Part shown: positions 1 to 5,634 of the stretch, one piece after another
How the letters are laid out: each line of letters begins with the position of its first letter
Numbering within the stretch: position 1 is the stretch's first letter
Origin: JAVBPT01 sp031549455
GTDB lineage: Bacteria > Bacillota > Clostridia > Lachnospirales > JAKSVV01
DNA: 10,488 bases
Assembly (NCBI GenBank): GCA_031549455.1
Contig: JAVBPT010000010.1
Coordinates: forward strand, 1-10,488
Reading direction: 5' to 3'
The notes under the pieces: model-generated
What the model was told of the DNA's origin: nothing
Seen by the model: only the letters and a program-made list of their open reading frames with translations
The model's database searches: none
Translations under genes and position numbers: made by a program

Positions 1-619
1 CATCTATTCGAAATCCAATGGCGTATGTTCTCGGGAGGTTATATTTTCCTGATTTCAGATCACACCAGGTACTCTTCATACATATTCGACCATCCGGTCC
101 TATATAAGATGTGTTTTTTCCCAAGCCTATGATATCCATGGTCTCTCTTATATAACGTTCTCCACTAGACTCCACTTCAAGAATCTCTTTATTCGTTTCA
201 CTGATCACCGTTTCTCCCCGTTGCCCCACTTCAGCAAGCGCTTCCTTAACCTGACTAAATTTAGAAAGCATCATTGCACTCAGTGCATCGTATTTTTCCT
301 TCATCGATTCATCTCCAGCATAATTGATAGCGGCTCCAGACCTTTTCACGGTGACAATGGAACCAAGTAGTAGCGTATCTGCTACCTGATAATCCTCTTC
401 CCCTTTTTTAAGTTCTTTGGTATAGATGATCTCTGCATCATATTGTTTCGTTTCTTCATTATAATCCGCCATCTTACAAAACCTAATTCCTTCATCTTCC
501 AAGATGTAAGTTTCTATCAACTTCTGACCAATGGTTTCGCGGATGGCACCATCCACTACTCTCCCATCCTTCAATATTCCTATCGTTCTTTGCACTCGAA
601 TTTCCGTTCTCTTAATCAT
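1..619 (-). CDS. Hypothetical protein, 3' end beyond the window
   Basis: Open for 206 codons from an ATG at 619 to the left edge with no stop, so the C-terminus is missing. I do not recognise the family. The start is supported by GGAG about 7 bases upstream, inside the last codons of the preceding gene, whose stop lies only 4 bases away; this implies translational coupling. There is no signal peptide or membrane segment. Residues 1-95 look like mixed beta-rich sequence with an NEETKQYD turn at 54-61. Residues 104-165 are charged and probably helical or coiled coil (SMKEKYDALSAMML onward). After that comes a glycine-rich stretch with YIGPDGR (172-178) and CMKSTWCDL (180-188). The alternating strand/helix character could suit a structural or secreted-complex component, but no function can be assigned. 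Confidence is high that it is a gene. Confidence 0.75.
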   Translation of the reverse strand, partial: MIKRTEIRVQRTIGILKDGRVVDGAIRETIGQKLIETYILEDEGIRFCKMADYNEETKQYDAEIIYTKELKKGEEDYQVADTLLLGSIVTVKRSGAAINYAGDESMKEKYDALSAMMLSKFSQVKEALAEVGQRGETVISETNKEILEVESSGERYIRETMDIIGLGKNTSYIGPDGRICMKSTWCDLKSGKYNLPRTYAIGFRID

Positions 620-623
620 CTTT

Positions 624-1337
624 TTACTCCATTTCCTCTTGCATTTCTAATAATTGAAATTGGCGCTCCTGTTCATCATATTCACCTTGAACCCATGTCA
701 TTAACTCATTATATCCTTCCAACTCCTTTGCATTATTCGGAACATTCCGCCCAACAGCTTGTCCATCTTCAAAGATATAATTCACTCCCGCCTCATATCG
801 TTTCTGATGTATTTGCAAGAGGTACTCCACCACCGTATCATACTCTCCTGTTTCCGGATTGTGTTTCATAGATTTTGTAGCCGTAATCTCCCCGGGAACA
901 AAGGTATACGATATTTCCTTTTTACTCCCCACCACTTCTTGAACATTTTTTATATAAAAAAGTTTACCCCCATACTCTATTTTTGTCTCTTCTGTTCTAA
1001 TCTCAAAACTCGTTCCTTCGATCTCTTCTGCTTCTTTAAATGCCTGTTTGATTTCTATAAATGCAGAAGCAATCCTAAGCCCCTCTAATGGATCCTCACC
1101 ATGATTTTTAACCCAAAAAGCCTCCCAATTCGTCCGCCCTTCGCAATAGGATGAGGTACATCTATCTGTGTCGCGATTCCATTCTGTCGACCTCCCTAGC
1201 CTCACGCCCGTTCCCAGATATGAGTAGGATTCCTCTCTCTCCTCCCCCATCTCCTCACATACTATTCTATTTATCGCCCCTCTGTCTTTGGACATTGCAA
1301 AGTTTCCTTTTTCAGTATACTCTTTTTTTTGAATCAT
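624..1337 (-). CDS. Hypothetical acidic protein, 237 aa
   Basis: Complete 237-residue frame that I do not recognise. It is rich in Glu and has no signal peptide or transmembrane segment. Residues 30-80 contain scattered Trp and Cys (W53, C60, C65, W71, W75). Residues 86-108 are probably helical. Residues 110-200 look beta-rich, with an NPETGEYD turn at 160-167. The end (205-237) is a Glu/Gln-rich helix finishing EMQEEME. The ATG at 1337 has GGGGTG about 9 bases upstream. An in-frame ATG at residue 15 (MSKDRG) also has an AAGGAAA ribosome site about 8 bases away, so the start is not settled. An A8 run spans codons 3-5. It is the first gene of a minus-strand unit read from the strong promoter at 1372-1400, divergent from the response regulator at 1524. 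A phage-like or secreted-complex origin is possible but not shown. Confidence 0.75.
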   Translation of the reverse strand: MIQKKEYTEKGNFAMSKDRGAINRIVCEEMGEEREESYSYLGTGVRLGRSTEWNRDTDRCTSSYCEGRTNWEAFWVKNHGEDPLEGLRIASAFIEIKQAFKEAEEIEGTSFEIRTEETKIEYGGKLFYIKNVQEVVGSKKEISYTFVPGEITATKSMKHNPETGEYDTVVEYLLQIHQKRYEAGVNYIFEDGQAVGRNVPNNAKELEGYNELMTWVQGEYDEQERQFQLLEMQEEME

Positions 1338-1371
1338 TTTTTTACACCCCTTTTTTATTATTTATAGAGTG

Positions 1372-1400
1372 AATATATCATTTGTACCAGTATTTGTCAA
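1372..1400 (-). promoter_or_regulatory. Strong housekeeping-type promoter for the left gene pair
   Basis: On the minus strand a perfect TTGACA (1395-1400) lies 17 bases from TATATT (1372-1377). Transcription would begin near 1365, leaving a leader of about 28 bases that carries the GGGGTG ribosome site. The match is close to the sigma-A consensus, so no activator is strictly required. The 11-bp repeats at 1425-1446 lie just upstream of this -35 box. Confidence 0.8.
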
Positions 1401-1424
1401 TTCTCTCTCAAAGTTTTATTTAGA

Positions 1425-1446
1425 TTTAACACAATTTTCACAAAAT
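1425..1446 (+). promoter_or_regulatory. Tandem 11-bp direct repeat, candidate OmpR/PhoB-type binding site
   Basis: TTTAACACAAT (1425-1435) is followed directly by TTTCACAAAAT (1436-1446); 9 of 11 positions are identical. A weaker second pair with the same 11-base period follows: GATATTT at 1452-1458 and again at 1463-1469, inside the promoter. OmpR/PhoB-family regulators typically bind as head-to-tail dimers to direct repeats of 10-11 bp next to the -35 box. Here the repeat ends 3 bases before the -35 box at 1450-1455. Autoregulation by the adjacent response regulator is inferred. Confidence 0.45.
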
Positions 1447-1449
1447 GTT

Positions 1450-1484
1450 TTGATATTTTACAGATATTTGTTCTATAGTATAAA
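1450..1484 (+). promoter_or_regulatory. Promoter of the first two-component system
   Basis: Two overlapping readings exist: TTGATA (1450-1455) with an 18-base spacer to TATAGT (1474-1479), or TTTACA (1457-1462) with a 16-base spacer to TATAAA (1479-1484). Either gives a short leader before the GGAGGG ribosome site at 1511-1516. Both are imperfect, which suits a promoter helped by an activator. Confidence 0.6.
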
Positions 1485-1523
1485 AGTATAAACAACAATT
1501 TAGAAATTTTGGAGGGTATCAAT

Positions 1524-2231
1524 ATGAAGATATTATTGGTTGAGGATGAGATGAGACTTTCTGAGGCCTTGTCAGAAATTTTGGGTAATAACTTTAACGA
1601 GGTAGAGGTGGCATATGATGGTGTTATGGGTCTTAAGATGGCCCTCTCCAAAGAGTATGATATTCTTCTCATCGATATAAATTTGCCAAAGATCTCCGGA
1701 GTACAGATGCTTAAGAAACTTAGAAAAACTGGAGATAGCACCCATGCGATTATTCTGACAGCAAGGAGCGAGCTCTCTGATCGCATCGAGGGACTGGATG
1801 CCGGGGCAGATGACTATCTCACAAAGCCATTTAACACAGATGAACTACTTGCAAGAATTCGAGCAGTTTCCAGAAGAAAGGGGGAGATTTCTTTCGAAAG
1901 CAAGGAGATGAAATATGGAAACATCACCTTCTCTCCTTTACTCAATAAGATTTCCACCCAGACATCCAGTATGAATCTCACGGAAAAGGAATCCAAACTT
2001 CTTGAATACTTCTTTAAGAACAACACCATGGTACTACCAGAGACAAAGCTGAAAGAGTACATGGCGAGTCACGGTTTGGACGCTTCTACAAATCTGAATA
2101 CATATATTCAGTTCTTACAAAGGAAATTAAATTACTTGGATAAGGATGTGGACATCTTATCGATCCGGGATACAGGATATAAGTTGGTATCTAATGAAAA
2201 AGATATCTTGTGGGGTGAGGAAAGTGTTTAA
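1524..2231 (+). CDS. OmpR-family response regulator (CiaR-like), 235 aa
   Basis: Cytoplasmic transcription factor with an N-terminal receiver and a C-terminal winged-helix domain. Receiver landmarks are the acidic pair E7/D8, phosphoacceptor D51 in LLIDINLP, T79 in ILTA and K101 in LTKPF. The effector domain spans about 130-225, starting near YGNITF and ending IRDTGYKLV. Its recognition region (about 190-210, STNLNTYIQFLQRKL) lacks the usual Arg-rich IRRLRKKL pattern and the Trp common after the preceding helix, so target specificity may be unusual. The ATG at 1524 is chosen because GGAGGG lies 7 bases upstream; an in-frame TTG at 1509 has no such site. It overlaps the kinase gene by 8 bases (GTGTTTAA), a typical paired arrangement. 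Receiver and linker (for example NTMVLPETKL) resemble CiaR of streptococci from memory. Ligand and targets are unknown. Confidence 0.92.
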   Translation: MKILLVEDEMRLSEALSEILGNNFNEVEVAYDGVMGLKMALSKEYDILLIDINLPKISGVQMLKKLRKTGDSTHAIILTARSELSDRIEGLDAGADDYLTKPFNTDELLARIRAVSRRKGEISFESKEMKYGNITFSPLLNKISTQTSSMNLTEKESKLLEYFFKNNTMVLPETKLKEYMASHGLDASTNLNTYIQFLQRKLNYLDKDVDILSIRDTGYKLVSNEKDILWGEESV

Positions 2232-3513
2232 AGATTTACGGAGAAAATTTATTCTGCTCCTCATGACCACTGTTTCCTGTCTGATGCTTCTATTCTTTAG
2301 TGGTGTGTTCTTCTTCACTTACCATAGCATGGACCAAAACACCACTAATATAATTGATAAAGGATACAATGCGCACACCTCACAAACCGTCCCAAACCCA
2401 GATGAGACCGGTGAGTCCTTTTCCAGATTTACCCCCGCTTTTTCAGTGGATGTAGATCCGGAGAAGAACATTATTATTGTAAACAGCTATCTAAACGAGG
2501 ATTCCAGGTTCTATGAAACGCTCCTCTCCCTTGTCGGAGAAGAAGAAAGGAACCTTGGTATCATCAAACGAGAGAATACCTACTGGAAATATAAAATATT
2601 TAATAATGTAGACAACACAAGAATTGTGTTTCTAGATATCTCCAAGGATATGCAAATATCCCAAAATCTCCTTGTTTTGTTCTTGTGGATCGCATTGCCA
2701 ATGCTTCTTGTTATTTACCTCATTAGTAGATCTTTCGCCGATCGGGCAATCAAGCCCATCGAAGATGCTTACAGTAAGCAAAAGGAATTCATTGGCGATG
2801 CATCCCATGAACTAAAAACACCTGTTGCGATTATTCAAACAAACGTCTCTTTAATGTTGGCAAACGCAAACGAAGAAACAAAAAAATGGTTATTATACAT
2901 TCAAAATGAGGCCTTTAAGATGGAAAACCTGATTCGTGACCTACTCTTCTTAACCCGGTCCGAGTCTGCCAAAAACGAATTTACCATCCTCTCTTTTAGT
3001 AACATCGTGAAGGAATACCTGATTTCGCTGGAAGCAGTATTCTTTGAAAACAACATTGAGTGTGCTACAGACATTGAGGAGGACCTCCAGGTCTATGGTG
3101 ATGCTGAAAAGATCAAAAATTTAATTACCATCCTAATCGATAATGCAATCAAATATACGGATGGCAACATCGTCATAAACCTAAAGCGCGAAAGTCAGAA
3201 TCTTCATTTTTCTGTCTATAATACTGGGATTGGTATTAAAAAGAGTGACATGAAGAGGATTTTTGACCGATTCTATCGCGCAGACAATGTGAAACAAACC
3301 AAGGAGGGTTCCGGTCTTGGACTTTCGATTGCAAACACGATTGTGAAGGGACACAAAGGAAAGATTCTGGTAGATAGTCTTGAGAAAAAATGGGCACGTT
3401 TTACGGTGGTTTTACCCATCACAAAAACGCGTAAGACTTCTCCACTCGTTGAGCCCACCAAAAACATTTCAGAGGAACGAAGCGTAATTGAGCTAAATTA
3501 TGAGGAACCTTAA
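2224..3513 (+). CDS. Membrane sensor histidine kinase (CiaH-like), 429 aa
   Basis: Partner kinase of the preceding regulator. The GTG at 2224 is preferred because GGGGTGAGG lies just upstream; the frame is open further upstream to an ATG at 2146 without a good ribosome site. The protein has TM1 about 9-33, an extracellular sensor of about 115 residues (34-148), and TM2 about 149-168. There is almost no linker before the H-box, so no clear HAMP domain. H195 lies in FIGDASHELKTP. The ATPase domain shows the N-box ITILIDNAIKYT (N307), G1 box YNTGIGI (335-338 region, with Asn where Asp is usual), F-box FDRFYRAD and G2 box GSGLGLSIAN (362-371). A roughly 28-residue polar tail (402-429) follows the last strand VVLPI. 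The missing HAMP and the KPIEDAYSKQ linker recall CiaH-type kinases. The stimulus cannot be read from the sequence. Confidence 0.92.
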   Translation: MFKDLRRKFILLLMTTVSCLMLLFFSGVFFFTYHSMDQNTTNIIDKGYNAHTSQTVPNPDETGESFSRFTPAFSVDVDPEKNIIIVNSYLNEDSRFYETLLSLVGEEERNLGIIKRENTYWKYKIFNNVDNTRIVFLDISKDMQISQNLLVLFLWIALPMLLVIYLISRSFADRAIKPIEDAYSKQKEFIGDASHELKTPVAIIQTNVSLMLANANEETKKWLLYIQNEAFKMENLIRDLLFLTRSESAKNEFTILSFSNIVKEYLISLEAVFFENNIECATDIEEDLQVYGDAEKIKNLITILIDNAIKYTDGNIVINLKRESQNLHFSVYNTGIGIKKSDMKRIFDRFYRADNVKQTKEGSGLGLSIANTIVKGHKGKILVDSLEKKWARFTVVLPITKTRKTSPLVEPTKNISEERSVIELNYEEP

Positions 3514-3522
3514 GGATCTTGC

Positions 3523-3551
3523 TTGAAAATCAAAGCCAAACAATGTATAAT
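3523..3551 (+). promoter_or_regulatory. Near-consensus promoter separating the two two-component systems
   Basis: TTGAAA (3523-3528), a 17-base spacer and perfect TATAAT (3546-3551) lie in the 58-base gap after the first kinase. Start of transcription near 3558 would leave a leader of only about 14 bases, containing the AGAGGTG ribosome site for the GTG at 3572. No terminator precedes it, so read-through from the first system is also likely. Confidence 0.75.
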
Positions 3552-3571
3552 GAATGCAAAGAGGTGATTTT

Positions 3572-4243
3572 GTGGCAAAACGAATCTATCTTGTAGAAGA
3601 TGAAAAAAGCCTAAACATTTTATTAGAAAAATATTTACAAAAAGAGGGATACGAGGTGACCACTTTTTTGGATGGCTCTTCCGCCATCGCCAAGATCAAA
3701 GAGCTACCCGACCTATGGGTGCTAGACATCATGTTACCAGATATCGACGGATACGAAATCATCCGAAAGGTGAAAGAATATAATAAGAACACACCCGTCA
3801 TCTTTATGTCTGCTAAAAATGAGGAACTGGATCGGGTCGTGGGTCTTGAGCTCGGGTCGGACGACTATCTCTCAAAACCCTTTCTTCCAAGAGAACTTGT
3901 GATTCGTGTCAACAAGCTAATTGAAAGAACCTATGGCAAAGAGGAGATTGCGGAAGAATTTATTGAGATCAACGATTATAAACTTTATAAAAATCAGCGT
4001 AGTATCTTTTTGGCAACGCAGGAGATTGCTCTTACAAACAATGAGTTTGAGCTTCTCATCTATCTTGCACTACACAAAAACTGTGTTCTCTCACGGGAAC
4101 AAATCCTTGAGAAGGTGTGGGGATATGATTACTTCTCCTCCGATCGAATCGTGGATGACACAATTAGAAGATTGAGAAAAAAAATGAAAAGCGTTCATAT
4201 TGAAACGGTATATGGATGCGGATATAAGTTGGTGTCAAGATGA
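3572..4243 (+). CDS. cssR: CssR-like OmpR-family response regulator, 223 aa
   Basis: Receiver plus winged-helix regulator. Receiver landmarks are E9/D10, phosphoacceptor D52 in WVLDIMLPD, S80 in FMSAK and K102 in LSKPFLPREL. The effector domain (about 130-223) is canonical, with LTNNEFELL, VWGYDYF, VDDTIRRLRKKM and VYGCGYKLV. The LWVLDIMLPD, LGLELGSDDY and KPFLPREL segments match my memory of Bacillus subtilis CssR closely. CssR with CssS senses misfolded secreted protein at the membrane-wall interface and activates the htrA-type quality-control proteases. The GTG at 3572 is chosen because AGAGGTG lies 5-11 bases upstream; an in-frame ATG at 3554 has none. The ATG of the kinase gene overlaps the stop as ATGA. 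Orthology is inferred from resemblance; no htrA gene is in the window, so the regulon may differ. Confidence 0.85.
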   Translation: MAKRIYLVEDEKSLNILLEKYLQKEGYEVTTFLDGSSAIAKIKELPDLWVLDIMLPDIDGYEIIRKVKEYNKNTPVIFMSAKNEELDRVVGLELGSDDYLSKPFLPRELVIRVNKLIERTYGKEEIAEEFIEINDYKLYKNQRSIFLATQEIALTNNEFELLIYLALHKNCVLSREQILEKVWGYDYFSSDRIVDDTIRRLRKKMKSVHIETVYGCGYKLVSR

Positions 4244-5607
4244 AAAAGATGTTTCGATTCCGTTCCGTTATGATGAGGATATGGACCAGCTTCACTTTTA
4301 TCATTCTGGTCATTATTTTGAGCATCTCTTTATTCTATGTCTCCACATTTAGAGTATTAGACGAGCTCTCAAAACAGCAAGACCTGTCCACTGTACACGA
4401 TATCCTAATCCATAGCAACAACTATAGCGAACTCGCCCTATTTGAGAAGATGAGAAACCTAAAAGATGTCTCCCACCTGGTCTATTCTGCCAATGAGGAC
4501 AGTAGTGTCATCAGTAGAATCAGCGCTTCAAATAGTGGTACTTTTGTTCGAATCAGCGACGCGGATCTGGATGAACTGCTGGATCACTTCATTAACAAAA
4601 ATGATAGCCCCGCAAGACAGGTGTTTAGTAGAAAATATAATGGCATTGACTTTACCTTTATAATTAGCAAAATCCATGATGGCTCTGAAAATATAAAATA
4701 TCTAGTCTCCTATATGCCCAACTTTTATGACAACACCCTCATCTATCGCGTGATTGCGATTGGAGGTGTCTTCATCATTATCGGTTTTGTGATTTCAAAC
4801 TTGGTAGCAAGTTATATCTCAAGTCCTTTAAGAGAGCTCGAAGAATTTACAAAACGTGTGGCTAGTAAAGACTGGAAAGAACCCATCAAAGTGAAGACGG
4901 AGGATGAAATCGGCAGATTAATGCACTCTATGAATGAGATGCAGGCCGCACTAAAACGAGCAGATGAAGAGGAAAAGTTGTTTTTACAAAGCATTTCTCA
5001 TGACCTCAAAACACCCGTTATGGTAATTATGAGTCATGCGGATGCGATTATCGATGGAATTTATGTAGACACACTTCCAAAGACTGCACAAATTATTAAG
5101 GAGGAAGCAGAAAGTCTGAGCAAAAAGATCAAGCAGCTTTTGTATTTAAATACACTGGACTATGTTCTCGGCAACCAAACCTCAAAAGTGTCAATTCCTC
5201 TCCATGAACTCGTCTTAGATACAGTAGATCGTTTTAAGCCAGTAAGCAAAAAAATAAAATGGAAGCTTGCAATTGAGGAAGCCAACATTTTGGGGAATAC
5301 TGAAAAGATTACGGTTGCAATTGAAAACATCTTGGATAATGCGATGCGGTATGCCAAGTCTACGATACAGATTACAGTAAGATGTGACCAGGAGATGGCG
5401 ATACTTGAGATCGAAAATGACGGCAGCTCCATTTCCCCAGAAAATGTGGAACGAATTTTTGATAATTTCTACAAAGAAAAATCCGGAAACTTTGGTTTGG
5501 GGCTTGCCATCACCAAAAAGATTGTCCACTTTTTTAGGGGCAAAGTTTACGCCCAAAACACTGGAGACGGCGTAAAATTCACAATAGAACTCCCAACCAT
5601 AAAATAG
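4240..5607 (+). CDS. cssS: CssS-like membrane sensor histidine kinase, 455 aa
   Basis: Kinase partner of the CssR-like regulator, starting within its stop codon (ATGA). Layout: TM1 about 15-37; an extracellular sensor of about 130 residues (38-168); TM2 about 170-192; HAMP about 193-240 (SSPLRELEEF and TEDEIGRLMHSMNEM); dimerisation/phosphoacceptor helix with H254 in SISHDLKTPVMVI; then the ATPase domain with N-box NILDNAMRYA (N367), G1-like ENDGSSI (392-398), F-box FDNFYK and G2 box GNFGLGLAI. The H-box and following helix (DLKTPVMVI, DGIY, KKIKQLLYL) resemble Bacillus subtilis CssS from memory, as does the NDG form of the G1 box. It is the last gene of the plus-strand block and ends in the terminator hairpin. 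A secretion- or envelope-stress signal is the family expectation; the actual stimulus is not shown. Confidence 0.85.
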   Translation: MKKMFRFRSVMMRIWTSFTFIILVIILSISLFYVSTFRVLDELSKQQDLSTVHDILIHSNNYSELALFEKMRNLKDVSHLVYSANEDSSVISRISASNSGTFVRISDADLDELLDHFINKNDSPARQVFSRKYNGIDFTFIISKIHDGSENIKYLVSYMPNFYDNTLIYRVIAIGGVFIIIGFVISNLVASYISSPLRELEEFTKRVASKDWKEPIKVKTEDEIGRLMHSMNEMQAALKRADEEEKLFLQSISHDLKTPVMVIMSHADAIIDGIYVDTLPKTAQIIKEEAESLSKKIKQLLYLNTLDYVLGNQTSKVSIPLHELVLDTVDRFKPVSKKIKWKLAIEEANILGNTEKITVAIENILDNAMRYAKSTIQITVRCDQEMAILEIENDGSSISPENVERIFDNFYKEKSGNFGLGLAITKKIVHFFRGKVYAQNTGDGVKFTIELPTIK

Positions 5608-5634
5608 AGAAAGGTTTTTTACTTTCTCTTTTTT
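5606..5634. terminator. Bidirectional intrinsic terminator between convergent kinase and uvrB genes
   Basis: An 8-bp perfect stem, AGAGAAAG (5606-5613) and CTTTCTCT (5622-5629), with an 8-base loop and a T6 tract (5629-5634) on the plus strand. On the minus strand the same stem is followed by ATTTTA, a weaker tail. The kinase stop (TAG, 5605-5607) enters the stem and the uvrB stop (TAA on the minus strand, 5619-5621) sits in the loop, so both genes end inside one shared element. Confidence 0.75.

Noticed and set aside
1321..1360. Plus-strand T-rich runs that might be read as a terminator
   Set aside because: There is no GC-containing stem next to them; they are the reverse complement of the A-rich start and ribosome region of the left gene.
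443..1372. Plus-strand open frames at 443-871, 759-1088 and 1151-1372
   Set aside because: They lie antisense to the minus-strand gene pair, lack ribosome sites and have low-complexity Phe/Leu/Ser-rich translations typical of shadow frames.
1397..1786. Minus-strand open frame across the promoter and start of the response regulator
   Set aside because: It is antisense to a clear receiver domain and to its promoter and has no ribosome site.
2146..2223. N-terminal extension of the first kinase from the ATG at 2146
   Set aside because: It overlaps the regulator by a further 78 bases and has no ribosome site, whereas the GTG at 2224 has a good one and starts just ahead of the first membrane helix.
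3508..3536. CCTTAAGG palindrome and a bulged GCTTGA/TCAAAGC hairpin after the first kinase
   Set aside because: Stems are short and no T-tract follows; the hairpin overlaps the -35 box of the next promoter, so termination here is not supported.
5160..5575. Antisense and out-of-frame open frames in the second kinase (5160-5432, 5215-5556, 5384-5575)
   Set aside because: They are shadows of a canonical ATPase domain.
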